Shown here: piece after piece, positions 51,363 to 64,000 of the stretch
Position numbering within the stretch: position 1 is the first letter of the stretch
Layout of the letters: each line of letters starts with the position of its first letter
Source of the DNA: Capitella teleta
Taxonomy: Eukaryota > Annelida > Polychaeta > Capitellidae
Direction of reading: 5' to 3'
Assembly: GCA_000328365.1 (NCBI GenBank)
Contig: KB302197.1
Location: forward strand, 227,659 to 291,658
Length of the DNA: 64,000 nt
Translations under genes and position numbers: made by a program
The notes under the pieces: generated by a model
What the model was told of the DNA's origin: nothing
The model's input: only the letters and a program-made list of their open reading frames with translations
The model's database searches: none

Positions 51363-52835
51363 CTCTTCGTTGCACAAATCAGATCGACACCACGTTCCAT
51401 TTCACAACACAACAGATGCTCTCCACACGACTCGACTGCGGACTGAGTGAGATCTCCTCACTCCACTCCATGTGCGCTGCTTCTGTTACACCGCAGGCTT
51501 CTTCTGCTTGTACCGCAATGCTAGAAGCTTGCAAGCGACGCTTCGATTTATGTGGTTGTCAAGGCACGACTGCCGCTACTAATTGTGGACTTCCATCAAT
51601 AGCCCGAAATCGATACTGAAGAGTAACTATTTATCGGGCCTCATGCATGCTACCATGGTGTCAGTCGCTGATGATTAATGCGGATTCAGGGTTCTAGATT
51701 TGAGAGGGAGAACTGTTGATTGGCTTCTCAATCCTGATAGTAAGTCGGGTTTCTCCCCCTCGTAGCATCGTTGTAATTATAGCTGTGATACGAAGCGGAT
51801 GTTGTGGCTTCGATTCCGTTTGGTTGTCACAATCTCATCAAACAAGAGGCACTCACAACATACAGGGCAACCACCACAGAGGCGATATTTACACCTGCAC
51901 TCACTCTTATTCGTATATGGGCCAATTGTCTCTGTAGTAGGTATCTTGCTATTTGCTGACAGCAACCACTGCCAGGCACTTTGGCGGTATCATCATCGGT
52001 AATTATGGAGTTTACACTGAAGCCCCTTAGACAATAACCCATGGCCACTATGCTATACACTGCATGGGATCCAATATGTATACATTTAGAGATATAATAA
52101 TATGTGGGCACAGCCTCGTTTACAATTAATATGAGACATCTACATGTATACCATGGCTAGATATATCTCCGGTTACGTTACAAGCCGAGATGCAACTATA
52201 CATTTATAAGCACCGCTTTATACGGAATGCCCTATGAATTGATATTGATTCATTGAAATATTTATCCATGTTCAGATCCAATTTGACAGCTTTGTATTTT
52301 AGAAATGCTTCCAATGACCTGGTTTAACTTGGTATGAGATGAAACGCCCCCACAGCGTACTATTGCACACGATTCGTATCATCCCTCACAAACCACGCAC
52401 TCAACCAGAAGAGACAGCTGACTAAGCGAGTAAACGTTCTCTACAACACGAGCTGCTCGCTTCGCTATGCTCTGCGTATACAATCAACAACAAAATAGGG
52501 AAAGGAGGGGAAATAAAAACATCTAGGAAAAGTAAAACCTGACTCTTCAATTAGTTAGTGAGCGAGCGATTGTGAAAGTAATATTGGGCGAGGAACTCAA
52601 TTTGACGAGAAAGGGAGAATCGTGTTATAGCTATATGAATGTCAGAGCTTCTTGTATTACAAGAGTAATGATTGTGCGAAGGTTTCATTGTGGGATATGT
52701 ATATATATATTAAAGCAAAGGAAATAGAAAACAAATTGAAGTTACTATGCATGTCTATGGTCACACACGTTGAATCTTTACATTAAGTCTTGACGCATGG
52801 TCAGTCTCACGATGGGCACTATGCTATCTGCACGA

Positions 52836-52996
52836 TTTAACCTTGGAATCCGGAAACCACATTATGATGATGTGGTCCAAGGAGATGAACACGTGTTCAG
52901 TGCCCAAGGACACAAGGTTGGTGGCTGGTTTTAAACCTCCAGTGACCAGGCCCTTTCCAGGCGTGCACGCTAACCGCTCGGCCACCACCTCTCCGT
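52836..52996 (-). mobile_element. tRNA-derived SINE
   Basis: The minus strand starts with a tRNA(Ser/Leu)-like head: box A TGGCCGAGCGG (52984-52974) and box B GGTTTAAAACC (52937-52927), 36 bp apart. The body CCAGCCACCAACCTTGTGTC-CTTGGGCA follows, then a tail ending GGATTCC-AAGG-TTAAAT shared with the copy near 30.1 kb. The head is well preserved and the internal promoter boxes look intact. It lies upstream of the acyltransferase gene. Confidence 0.75.
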
Positions 52997-53676
52997 GCAG
53001 TCCTGTTTAAATACCTCTACTCGATGTCTTACCTGACCTGCCATTCCCTCGATGGGCCGTGTACCAATATACACCTTAACATTGTGGCTTCGTGCGTCTG
53101 CAAAGCACGGAGGATGGCTCATCGTCACTCGGTTTGCTAACAAAGATCCCCATGATTTGCATCAAGAGTCGTAACTTGGCGACCCTGTTGACAAGCGGGA
53201 AAAATGAAGGGCGGAAAAATTGAAAGAAGTTCTTTCGAAGGAATGTTTAAAGTTCAGGGTTTCTGGAAATATTATTTCCTCCTTTGAACTGCGGGTCAAC
53301 AGGCAACAAAAGACTGGAATGTCTTGAATGCCTCTCCCAAAGGAGCTCCAGCTGGTCGGTAAGTTAATCTTCCCAAAGCTTTATGAAGCTCTGTTTACAA
53401 AACTAGTCTTTCTAGTAGAGAATTGGGTCTTCCCTCCAGAATCCAGATGGCTGAAACTGTCATTAAGCAATCACAGTTGCACCGAAATGAGTATCTTTGA
53501 TGTAAGTTTTGTTGGAATACATTACATGATACCTTTTTTTAAATAAATGTAACTTATTTGACGATGTATTTCGTGTTGACGTGCAGCCTCATACCCCCAC
53601 AAACCAGATGAGATTCAGACCATAAGTATAAGGGATGAATTGGTGACAGAACACGAACGGCACATACCGCAGATGA

Positions 53677-53724
53677 CTCGCAAGAATAATAGACCTATTT
53701 AGAGTTCTATTATTCTTGTGCGAG
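53677..53724. other. Long-stem inverted repeat (hairpin)
   Basis: CTCGCAAGAATAATAGA (53677-53693) pairs with TCTATTATTCTTGTGCGAG (53706-53724). That is 17 bp of stem with one 2-nt bulge and a 12-nt loop. Flanks do not extend the stem. It could be a short foldback element or a structured RNA; it is shorter than a usual pre-miRNA. Confidence 0.6.
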
Positions 53725-56700
53725 ACCTAACCTTATTCATACATGGGAAATGAGAGAAAAAGACAGGAAAAGGGTCTTTTGTTATAAAATACTTAGTCGG
53801 TGTCAAACTTTTGTGATTCATGAATATTATTTAATTTGTTGTTTCTTTCATCTTTGGTTAATTTTGTCTCGTTTTCTATTGTCTTTTGTTGTATCTGCGT
53901 GTATATGCAAATAAAATTATGTTTTCGACTCTTCTCCAATAACTCATTAATTTACATTATATCTGTGCTTTGAAATAAAGCATATCGCCGTAATTGCATG
54001 TCCCTGCATCTAGGAGAGTTGATCTCTGTAATTTACAACCCTTGGTAGTAATATAAGACGACCGATCACACATTACTCCCTCAGAGCAATAACATTCATC
54101 TCATCCCATAATGAGTACGTCGCATATTAAATATACCTTGCAAGTTACAACTATCGGATGTAACTTACTTCTCATACCACAAAAGACCCACGGCTCAGTA
54201 AAAATCGACCGAGCCACAAAAACTGAATGAAAAAAATATCACCCGTTGTAGAAGGATTGCGTGCGGCAGTTTTTGCTACTGATACCACAAAACATTCGGA
54301 TGCGTTTCTAAAAAAGGAGAGACTGGAACACGCGGTTTGGAAGATTATGTTTTTCTAAATATATAATTACATGTCTACGCATGTGGCAGTCTCGATATGA
54401 CAATATCATACGGATGTCTGCTAATAATGACCATGTATGAGGGAATTTATATTGGTACAATACATTAATTACCAATAGCTATCCTATAATACCAAATGCG
54501 ATATAGAAGTTCCGAAAGTGCGCTGGTCACGTGACTGGAGGCGCTCTATTGCTTCCAAATCGCCTGTGTTTACTGGGGGCTTATTTTGTAATTAAATCTG
54601 TCGCGTTGATAACTCATGTTAAAATAATATCAAGTAAATAGACCAACCATTCAACTGCTCTATCATCAACATGAGGAATATACAAATATGAACATTTGCC
54701 GTCATGATTAATTATCTGCCACCAGTCCTGATTTTTAATGAATACATTAATTATCTGCCCTCATGACTTTGTATTCAGATGCTGATCCCATTATTGGTGG
54801 ATGGGACAAAGACACCCTATTTAATGGTCATGCTACCTGAATCCGCACAATTATTTTTAATAAAACATACACACGCAATGGCAGAAATGCTATGAGAAAA
54901 TAACAAGTGCAGATAAACAGGATGAGGCCCACCTCACTGTCCTGCATGAGGGAGTATGCACACAGGGAGTGGTGTTCGAATGGTATGCCCATCAGTAGAC
55001 GGTCGCAAAAAGTGACTTTATTTCAAACCTAGAGATATATTCTGCATGATCAATAATTATCAATTATTCTGCATAATAAATAATAAATAAATATCACAAA
55101 CTGCATCTTAGCTTTAAATTACCATTATAGCATATACGACAGTTGTTCGAAAAGTTCTGAGCCTAACATAGAACTCGATATACTAGAGACGTGGAATTTG
55201 GAGGCTAGATAGTAATGAATTACTTGAAAAACTCACGAAAAATGGGCATATTCCAATCGATATTTGCCAAGTAAATTGAAGCGATCACTTTTACTCCTTC
55301 GTCAGCCTTTAATAAACAATACAGATTGTATAAAATGCGTCGTTATCTAACAAATGCATTCAAGATAACGTGTATATTGCAGAGTTAACTGGGGATATAA
55401 TGCCCGTTGTAGATAATTGTGCTATGGGCCTCCCTTGTAGTGAGTAGCTCAGAGGTTTCCTGAGGTTTACGCGTGTAACAGCATAACTGAGATCTTCAAG
55501 GCTCGTCAAGGTAATGTACAATTCGCACGACGCGACCCAAACCACCTTAAGGCACCCATGTCTATTAGTCCAATTGCAGAACTACAAGGCTTCTGATATT
55601 CTAATCAAACACAGGTACGAGCACGCTAATCCCTGCATGGAACCATTGTTGAAGTGGGCGTGCCCCTTGTAGTCAGTGGCTGTGCTTGTCGATGAATAGA
55701 CCTTAGCAAATTAGTTCCGACTGGTTAAATCATTAATGCAGACGAATTCACGTCAGGATAATAGAATACCAGGAAATTTTCAACTTCTCAGAAATTATGT
55801 TATGCTAAATCTGCCTGGATTCACAGACAGATGTTTTTTCTTCTTCTTCTTTGAATGTTGCTTTAAATAATATTCCATTATATTGGACGATGCATTAATA
55901 AATCTTCCCAGGTAACCCGACCTTGTGGATGGGGTGTCCTATGTATGCTCTCCCAATTGTCTTGAATGATTATTATTTATATCTTCCTCGTTTGGTCGCT
56001 AAGTACAGATATCCGCTGAGACTACGCAATGTGAATATGTAAGTATTTGAAACAATGACGTCGCACCTACAGGCAATGTAGTGTACGCAATTTAGATTAC
56101 TGGTGCATTCTAGCGTTATAATTATGTGCAGATAAAAAAAGACGAAGACCTGCACTTAGTAGATCCGTTAGGCATCACCAGTTGAGATCATTGCATGATG
56201 CATACAATCTGACCTCGAATGAATCGATTATGCACATAGGGCACAGACGCATTGAATAGCCAACCACATTAGTGAATCTCAAATAGAGCACACCGACACA
56301 AATTGAGTGTATTGATGAACCGTTTCCAGTGTCAATCATTAATGAAAGAGACAGGCTGACATGGACAGCAAAGAATGACGAGAAACGTATCATTCTCCGT
56401 CATAACGCATCAAAATACAACAAACCAGAAATGCTTGTGACGGCGAGATCCATCACTATGGTCCAAGGATATCATCTCTCGGTGCAATACCGTTATGATC
56501 GAGACGGTACACATCATCTATCGATATCATAGAGTCAGTTGCTGACTATTGTGCAAAACATAACGTCATGTTGCAATCACACAAGGCCCTGCAGCGACGA
56601 GGTATAATTATGCACACGACGGGAATTCTGCCTCGTTGTGCTGCACTCTCACTGCAGTAACAAAATAATCATAACAAACTTCCATGCAGATTTAACAATC

Positions 56701-57919
56701 TCATAACATAATGTATTATGCCTTCGGTGACCCTGTAACCTCGCTGCGTCATAATACCAGCAAGCATGATGTCTATGAATTTAATATAGCTCCTCTTCAT
56801 TAAATTGCCAACATCAATGCGCTAGTTGCATGTCAATTTTAATGTACTTGTTACGACGAATTACTTAGAAAAAAAGTTCTTCCAAGAAAAAGCTGTTTAC
56901 AAGAATTAGATTCAAAATTAATAGATTCCGCACTTATTGCTTTTCCGGATCTGTTATTGCATTGTGTCAGCCGAGGTAAATTTATTTTAATAGCAGGTGT
57001 CATTGTACACCTCATATTATGTCTTCACGCTGTAATATCAAATTATTAGCACATGCTCAGACAATAATAAATTGATAATAGTGCAATAATTTGTTTAATG
57101 AAGAGAAATCACTGTCAACAATAATGGATGGCATCCAATGAGTGAATAACATTTAGGTGAACGTCTATATCTTTCAACTAATGATAGGGAGACGACACAC
57201 GAAGAGCTCTGTTAATCAGTGTTCCGTTGATAAGATCAATCAGCGCAGAGTCCAATTTCTTCGTCGTCTACTGAGTCGTCATTAACCATTCGTAATGGAT
57301 TAATGGCGCTCAGTCAAGCCAATCTTTCCGTCCTTTGTCCTTTGCTGCAGGACGCCAATTTCTGGATTAATGGCGTCAAATAAGGGAATTTGGCGAACAG
57401 CAGAATGTTGAGGACACGTTACATTTAGGTTCGTCTACTGGATGATGGAAAAGTACTTTCGATAAAACAGCAAAGGAAGATTATTAGTGGTGTGTTTTCA
57501 TTTATATTTCTGTCAACTTTGCGCAATGGGTGTATATTTCATATTCTCGAGATTCCATGGTAAATAATCATTTCTATATTTTTAACAATCAATATTCGTG
57601 TTGCTATGGTTATTAAGTCCATTTCCAAAAGGCATCCTGTAGTTTTGCTTCCACGTTCAAAGTAAATGAAAGTCGAGTAATATCAACATCCTCCAGTATC
57701 AACCATTTGCCAGGGTAACCGAGGAAGATCGTGTATTTCAGTATTTGAAAACCAAACTGAGCACACTTCTCCTAACTGTGATTAATTGCCTACAGGTGCC
57801 ACGGTAACTAAGCATTGGTTGTTTTCTCTCAAAGAGTGTAAGGATATAATAAGCTGGAAAAATACCGCAACACATAAGTCTACAAAAGACTTCATATTCC
57901 TTTTACTGAAGTACTCATA

Positions 57920-58075
57920 TTCATAATCATCTTATCTATTCTGTTTATATTTTTCTCATTTATATTTGTTATGTAATGTTATGATTGTTATGACCATGGC
58001 CTTAAACAGCTATTGCTGATGCCATCTGCCAAATAAAAATTCTCAAACTCTCAAAAACTATCAAACTCTCATGCC
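57920..58075 (+). mobile_element. Possible retroposon 3' end
   Basis: A T/A-rich run leads into GCCATCTGCCAAATAAAAAT and then short repeats of CTCAAA/CTCTC. AATAAA followed at once by a short repeated tail is typical of non-LTR element ends. No coding part was recognised upstream. Confidence 0.3.
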
Positions 58076-59383
58076 TACATCTTCATTTAGTTTTTGCATA
58101 GTGCTTAGTAATTATTATGTATATAATTATATGCTAGAACAGCTATTGCATGAAGTTGATCACCACGGTAATCAATGATTCACAGAGAGAAATAAGTGGA
58201 ATAGTGAAGTAGATTATAACAAAAGAATACCTCAAAGGAATTGTTGCTAAGCAACCCCACAACCACACCCCTGTAGGCCTACTTGTAGTCGGAATCCGAA
58301 GCCATAAGCTAGGTAGCCAAAAATTTCCGTTTAAATCGGTTTAGGAATATTTCAGATTACATAAGGTGTTATAACCGATGCAGATTGAACAGGTATTGCA
58401 TTCACACACCACCTGGTGGTGCGAACGGCGGGTTATGATCGGCCAGCAATTTGAGCGCGTATTCTTCTATCGCGGCTACTCGGGAGTAACCAGGGATTGG
58501 TACCCTAATAACCACGGTTATATTGTCTATGTGTCCAAGGCACAATTATAGCAATGTCTAGGGTGAACGATTCGGTAAAAACGCATATTCGTGGAGATAC
58601 ATGAATCGCGAGGAGGCGTAAGTGAGGTCATCGGCTAATAGCTATAATTATGCGTTTCTGATTGCGAAACAATAGCCCCAAAGATAATTGTACAGTTCCG
58701 AATAGAAAACAGGCGTTGCACAATGGAGTAACCTAATGCGCATGCTCATTGAGTGAGTATAGACTGACTATGAGCTACACAGAATAACGGAAATGCCACC
58801 CAGAATGATGTCACACAAACATCTCCAGAAGGCAGCTTCTTTCGTTTCAGAAGTTCTCATAAACTCCTCTTAACATGACTTCTTGGCATTCCAAGATGAG
58901 TGCCTAGAATAAACATTGTGTTTTACAAGAAGATAAGCTTAGAAAAAAATCATCACAAACATGAGATAAGAGCATTTCTGGGGTGATCTGTATTTATGGC
59001 TTTATATCCTGGGATAATTACCCTTCAGGTGAATGAAAAGGAAAGGAAAGCGTGTAGTATATTACAGGTGAACATGCAAGCGGCCATTATATTATATAAT
59101 ATAAGCACAATATTTATATCACCGAATCCGTCCATAAAGAACGGATATATATCAGTGAATAGCCTTGTTTATATGTCACTGACCAGTTCAGGGCAATGCA
59201 TACTTGTATATTAATTTCTCATTATATAGAATATAATCAGAGTACAATTCTCGGCATAGCACACAAGTGATGCAACTCCTATACATATTCTAGTAATCTC
59301 ATCAGTGGTTGACCTTGATGACAGAGAGCAACACCTGATCCATTTGAACAACCATTTGCACCTGCATCTGTGTCTAGCTTGAT

Positions 59384-59477
59384 TTACAGTTGCAGGATCT
59401 TGGCTTCATCATCGATCCTGGTTTCGCCCCGGAGGAGCAATGCGAGACAGCTCAGCTTGGTTTGCAGAGAGGCTTTC
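59384..59477 (-). CDS. Possible terminal exon of an unrecognised gene
   Basis: A GC-richer island in AT-rich DNA. After an acceptor (TATTCTCTCAGACAG|G, phase 2) the minus strand reads KASLQTKLSCLALLLRGE, then TRIDDEAKILQL and a TAA at 59386-59384. It is amphipathic and helical, like the end of a coiled-coil or helical-bundle protein. Upstream exons would lie at higher coordinates, perhaps beyond the window. No family recognised. The plus strand is also open over part of it. Confidence 0.35.
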
Positions 59478-62400
59478 CTGTCTGAGAGAATAGCATCGCA
59501 TCTGTGAGATATCAACCACGCCGTATAGCTGTACAACACGTTTTATTTTATCCTAATAACGAGTGTGTAATTCAAATGATCAAAGACATTTGTGTCACCC
59601 TTTTAAAGGACTTCTTGTCTTTGAAACCCGATCCAATCGTTTCAAATGGGGAACCTTAGGTCTTTTCATTAACCCTCACATGATATTGAGGATAATACAT
59701 AAGAAATATATTGTCATGAAGTGCACACGAGGAAAGTGAGAAATTAGTATTCAGCAGCAATTCGGGGATTTCTAAGAATCGAACCTTCTCTTAAAGCGTC
59801 CTGCATAATTTCTAAACAAGTGAGGTTGACGATGGAGTTGAATGCGAAAGAGTTTCTTGCCCACATATCACATCTGATGAGTCGTTGTTTTTTTTGGTTT
59901 TTTTTTTCTCACAAAATGTACGAGGCATGATTGGATTGGAGGAGGGGGATATAGGTGCGTGAGATGATGGGAAGACACTTTTGCTTATCAGTGGCAGAAT
60001 GGCTCTGGTAATCCTGCATCCTGATGATTAACTATACGCGGAATTCAAAGAAAAATCATGAGATATTTGTTAATACTCTTCCTCTCTTGGATAATGGTTA
60101 TGATGAAGGAGCTTAAAATGATATTCTTTTGAGGACAGACAATGCTTTATGGTATATCATTGGCTGTTAAAGAATTCGTGGGTGTGTAGCAAATTAAACT
60201 GATTTTCCTGGAATATTTAACAAACGACCCTCTTCCATATTTACAAAATGAGAAAACTTTTAATTTTCACTCGCCATTGATAACGGCAACGTGTATGGGG
60301 TAGGCATATGTGGAGACAAAGCCCTACACCCAATAATCAATTTCATCCTCTCATTCCATTGATCGAACCAGAAGCGGATTCAGTCCTGAAATCCTAATCG
60401 GGTTCACGTCACATCACTCAATTACATCAAAGAGAAAGTTTAAACCTTCTTTGATTACATGCTGGGCCATGATTTCGTATAAATCGCTGCATTACACAGA
60501 TAAATATTGATAAATATATAAATAATACAGATAAATATATCTTGGCATCTGACACAAATAGACCCATACCCTGAGTCTGGCAACAAGGATATGACCTATA
60601 TACCTAGTTACTTAACGACGACTATAAGCACAATAAATGTGGCAGGGATATTATGTGATAGATATCTCATACACATCTCTTCCAGCAAGGTTCCCTTGAG
60701 ACGACCAAGAGTCTTTTTTCCCCTTTCCCCTGCCGACTTCTTGCTTTTCATTTGTCAGTAGCCCACAAGAAGAGGGGACCTCCTTTTCGTTTGCCCGTCA
60801 GGCCTATAAATTCGCTGAATACATCTCCAATAACCTCAGCTGTTATTGCTATGTGATGCCGAGGACCTTCTGCAACTCTCAACGGTGAGGCTGAAATTAG
60901 ATGTAAAGAAGTGTCGTGTTAGGTCTGAAAATGGACGCAAGCAACGCACGCCGTCGTTTCACAATTCAATTCCTTTTGGGAGTTAAGTTCAAAGATCCGT
61001 TTTTCCTTCCCTGTTTTGATGAATACACATGTCTGAAACGCTGAATCACCTAATCGTTCAAACAAAAGCGTGGAGAATGTGAATAATGATTGTAAATTAC
61101 TGTGCGTCATAGTGGTTCAGCACAGACGTCCATTAATCCACCTTCTAATTATAGCCACAACTCAGACAGTGGGGATGAAAGAAACTATAACGTTAGATAC
61201 GGCACCATTAGAAATCAAGTGGCCCATTAGCTGTAGCAATAGACACAATATGAGTGATACAGTCCACACATGGAGATGTTTGAGTTTTATCCCACGGGCA
61301 GCAACATATGGAACCAAGAGTGTTTCTCTTTTGAGCTGAAAAACCTCACATCCATGATCGAGATGAAAAGGAGATGATGCAGGGATCACGAGGTGCACAA
61401 TCTATGTTGGGTTAAGGCGTGGTGTTGATCAGTTGCTTTGTACTTCCATATGCAGGTATGCATCAACCAAAGAATCCTTTATTTTAGATGGAGACAGGTG
61501 CAGGAGACAGCATGAAGGCATTTTCTTATACATCTAGTCAGTAAGGGGTATTTTCTTCCTGATTCGACTCTTCTTGTCTTCGTAAGATGGACCCCACTGA
61601 TATCCCTATAAGTCTAGCGAGGGCAAGGGAACAGCTGTCTATTAGCCTTTTGCCTGGGGGTGGCCCACAGACAATTTGCATATCTACCTGACTAGAATAG
61701 TACCCAGAGATTGTCGGCATGTGTCTCCAAGCTGATAACAATGCGACATTCGGGATTCTGCACTGCTTCCTCAATGCCACAAACGCAGGTATATAGGCAG
61801 ACCTTTGATGAAAGGATTCAACAGCGGAAACTGGCACATGCATCGAGAGAGTGTGGGGGTGTATAGAGCAGTCGTAAACACTCTGGAGGGTAGAAATAAT
61901 TCCCTGCTATGGTTCCCTTTCCGGGAGTAATTGTTACATCAGATACATTTTCACAATGTCTGATATAACAGTAATAGCAGCCTGAACGATTACACATTAA
62001 TTTTAAATGATTATAGAACACATTAGAAGTTCGCTTGTTTTTGAGGAAGCGGGCTCTCCCCTTAGTATTTAATAGGCACGGAGCCACTATACTATAATAA
62101 TGTCCAAATATTTTCGGCACCCTCTACAATATATTTCAGCGATTGGTTCCTCTGTGGAGCAGTAGCTTTTGATGCCTCCAAATACCGCACAGTCGGCAGT
62201 ATATCATGCCATTCCTGCTTGCTCATAACAATTCCTTCTGATGTTTATATGCATATAACTTTTGCGTGACAGAGTCTAAGATGCTTATTGTCAAAGCAGC
62301 AGGTAGACGGATTGCTTCCTGAATATGAGAGAATCATACATGGTGGTGGTGTAGATGTCGTCTTATGGAACATGTCAAGTGGAGGGATATTCATCGGCAG

Positions 62401-64000
62401 CCACGTGTAATGGCATGGCGCCACAGGCCAAAGACATGTACAACAAAGCGACCGAGAAATATGTCGCATGAAAATGGTTTATGTTTGGTTTGGGTTTTTC
62501 TGCTCAAGAATTTCTAGCACTCAGATGAGTGAGCAGGGAGGTTCAAAGGTCACAGTGCATGTGGAGTTAAAACTCGGAAGGACTTACTCCTCATAACAGG
62601 GCTTGAAAACTAAATGTGTAGATGTGGTCTGGGACTGGAATTAATGTCTATCATGTCATGAAATATTCAGGGCTTAATCGAATGCCGCAACTCTTGGCAT
62701 TCCAAACCGCCCGAATTGCTGGCTATAGCCTAATTGAGCGAGAAGAAGTAGAGTTATTGTTGCGTCATACACCACGACCCAGACGTCACAGAGATTGGTA
62801 TTTACAAGCTTAAGGACTATCTTGTGTGTATCTTATTCAGAAATTGTATTATGCAACTCATCATTTTCCAGAAACAGATCATATTTCAATCGCCATAACA
62901 ATGACACTTTTTTGATGAAATAATGATCAACAGAACATGAGCACGATGGTACACATATCTATATATTATATGCATAATGAATAAAGCTTTAGTGAATGCA
63001 ATTATGTGACCCTACAGGGTGTGGAGTTAGCAAATAGCCCTGCTTAGTGGACACATTGAGCAGGAGGTCAGCGTCATCCAGCAACAAGAAAATTCGCAAA
63101 TATTTGCGTGACAGGCGACGAGCAAGACTGCAAATAAGAATGCTCTGTCAATTGGATGAACATAGGGTTCATGAGCAGTAGGCGAAATCCGGGTTGTCTT
63201 AAACGCCATGTCATTAATGGATGGGGGCAGGTTGATGTTACTGATGCTCACTAATGCATAAGTTAATAACTGATAAAATTGATATTAATTGCCTTACATA
63301 TAGTCCACTCTATCTGGTTAATGATAGATCAATCCAAAAAGAGCTAAGAGATTCCATGTACACAGAAAGAATCGCAAGGCAGTGGAAACTACTGATTACA
63401 GGTACTTGCTTTGGATATAAATTGTTTTCTGGGATACTTGTGAGGGAAATTAGATTATAATCTCACTTCATTGCGTCCTTGTTTTCGAGGAAGTCGATGA
63501 ATGTTGTCGAGGAATTCTATGAAAATTTGATCCGTTTAAAACCATATCTTTTCGACCTCGAGAACCATACTGTGTTCATTAATTTTAATTGACATGCAGG
63601 CTTTGCTTGTCATTACTTTTCATTGACAGGCTTTGCTTACGAGAGATGTAAACAAGTTTTTGTGAGGTTCTAGCAGAGCTTATAGGTGTTCATATAGAGG
63701 AATTTGATTACACTGATAACACTGTTTTTTTTTTTGTTTTTTTTTTTGTTTTTTTTTTTTGTCTTGCATATCTAATAAAGATTTGGAAAGTGAGCAAAGT
63801 TTTTGTTTTCGTCGTTGAAACTTACACGACCTAGCACCGACCAATGGTTGTGCTCTTGGCATACATGCGCATTTCATGTACACGCTTGAGCATCGAGTTA
63901 AGTGATCCAGAACAACACCTTTCATTAGCATTCAGACCAGCCATCATTCCGAGCTCCAATAGAAGCATCCGTGATAGTTACGGGGGTCTAATGACGCCAT
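59478..64000. other. Right-edge stretch without supported genes
   Basis: AT-rich. A TATA-like CTATAAAT near 60.8 kb precedes a short ATG frame and a GTGAGG donor near 60.86-60.9 kb, too little for a gene call. The last 19 bases match the inverted-repeat end of the putative MITE family. Confidence 0.45.
63724..63760. repeat. Imperfect T tract
   Basis: About 37 bases of T broken by single G residues roughly every 11 bases. It yields a spurious Lys/Gln repeat frame on the minus strand. Confidence 0.9.

Larger units (their letters stand above)
51640..59383. other. Gene-free right-hand stretch
   Basis: AT-rich, with no recognisable exon. Its identifiable contents are the SINE, the hairpin near 53.7 kb and a possible retroposon tail near 58 kb. 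Open frames are short. Confidence 0.5.

Noticed and set aside
60804-60895. TATA-like sequence, ATG and GTGAGG donor on the plus strand
   Set aside because: Only about ten codons, with no identifiable next exon; the motifs are common enough to arise by chance.
63588-63645. Two close copies of a GACA-GGCTTTGCTT segment
   Set aside because: A short local duplication with no wider structure.

Overview
The window reads as ordinary metazoan nuclear DNA: AT-rich, with spliced genes carrying GT/AG introns from 50 nt to over 21 kb, AATAAA poly(A) signals, LINE, SINE and BEL/Pao remains, and long microsatellites. Rapsyn marks it as animal. The repeat types and large introns suit a marine invertebrate, but I cannot name the phylum. 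No CRISPR array, tRNA, rRNA or bacterial-style operon was seen.

Left end (1-5.6 kb): a broken BEL/Pao gag fossil (minus strand, running off the left edge) abuts a 68-bp tandem repeat of about six copies. Next is a roughly 970-nt minus-strand exon for an unrecognised Ser/Arg-rich protein, then gene-free DNA with a (TTA)n tract.

Centre-left (5.3-32.7 kb): a rapsyn (RAPSN) gene on the minus strand, read by joining six exons at positions 32474 to 5578. It encodes 424 residues (the human protein is 412), with an N-myristoylation start, TPR repeats and a C-terminal RING-H2 finger. Its introns are either tiny (50, 57 and 87 nt) or very large (3.8 and 21.6 kb). The 3.8-kb intron holds a complete two-exon gene on the opposite strand for a small secreted, cysteine-rich VWC-like protein with a basic pentapeptide-repeat tail. 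The 21.6-kb intron holds a 5'-truncated L2/CR1-type LINE whose tail has become a perfect (TTTA)76 array, plus part of a SINE.

Centre-right (41-51.4 kb): a second minus-strand gene encodes a membrane-anchored acyltransferase of the wax-ester-synthase/diacylglycerol-acyltransferase (WSD) family. All proposed junctions are phase 0. Most of the enzyme lies in one 1.86-kb exon. Smaller exons add a helical end, a coiled coil and a Ser-rich tail, with signs of alternative 3' ends. Its HHxxxDG motif reads HPCMSDG. A putative MITE lies in the largest intron.

Right end (51.4-64 kb): mostly gene-free and AT-rich, with one complete tRNA-derived SINE, a long hairpin, a possible retroposon tail and one orphan exon candidate near 59.4 kb. 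The genes show no evident shared pathway; the clearest arrangement is the secreted-protein gene nested antisense inside rapsyn.
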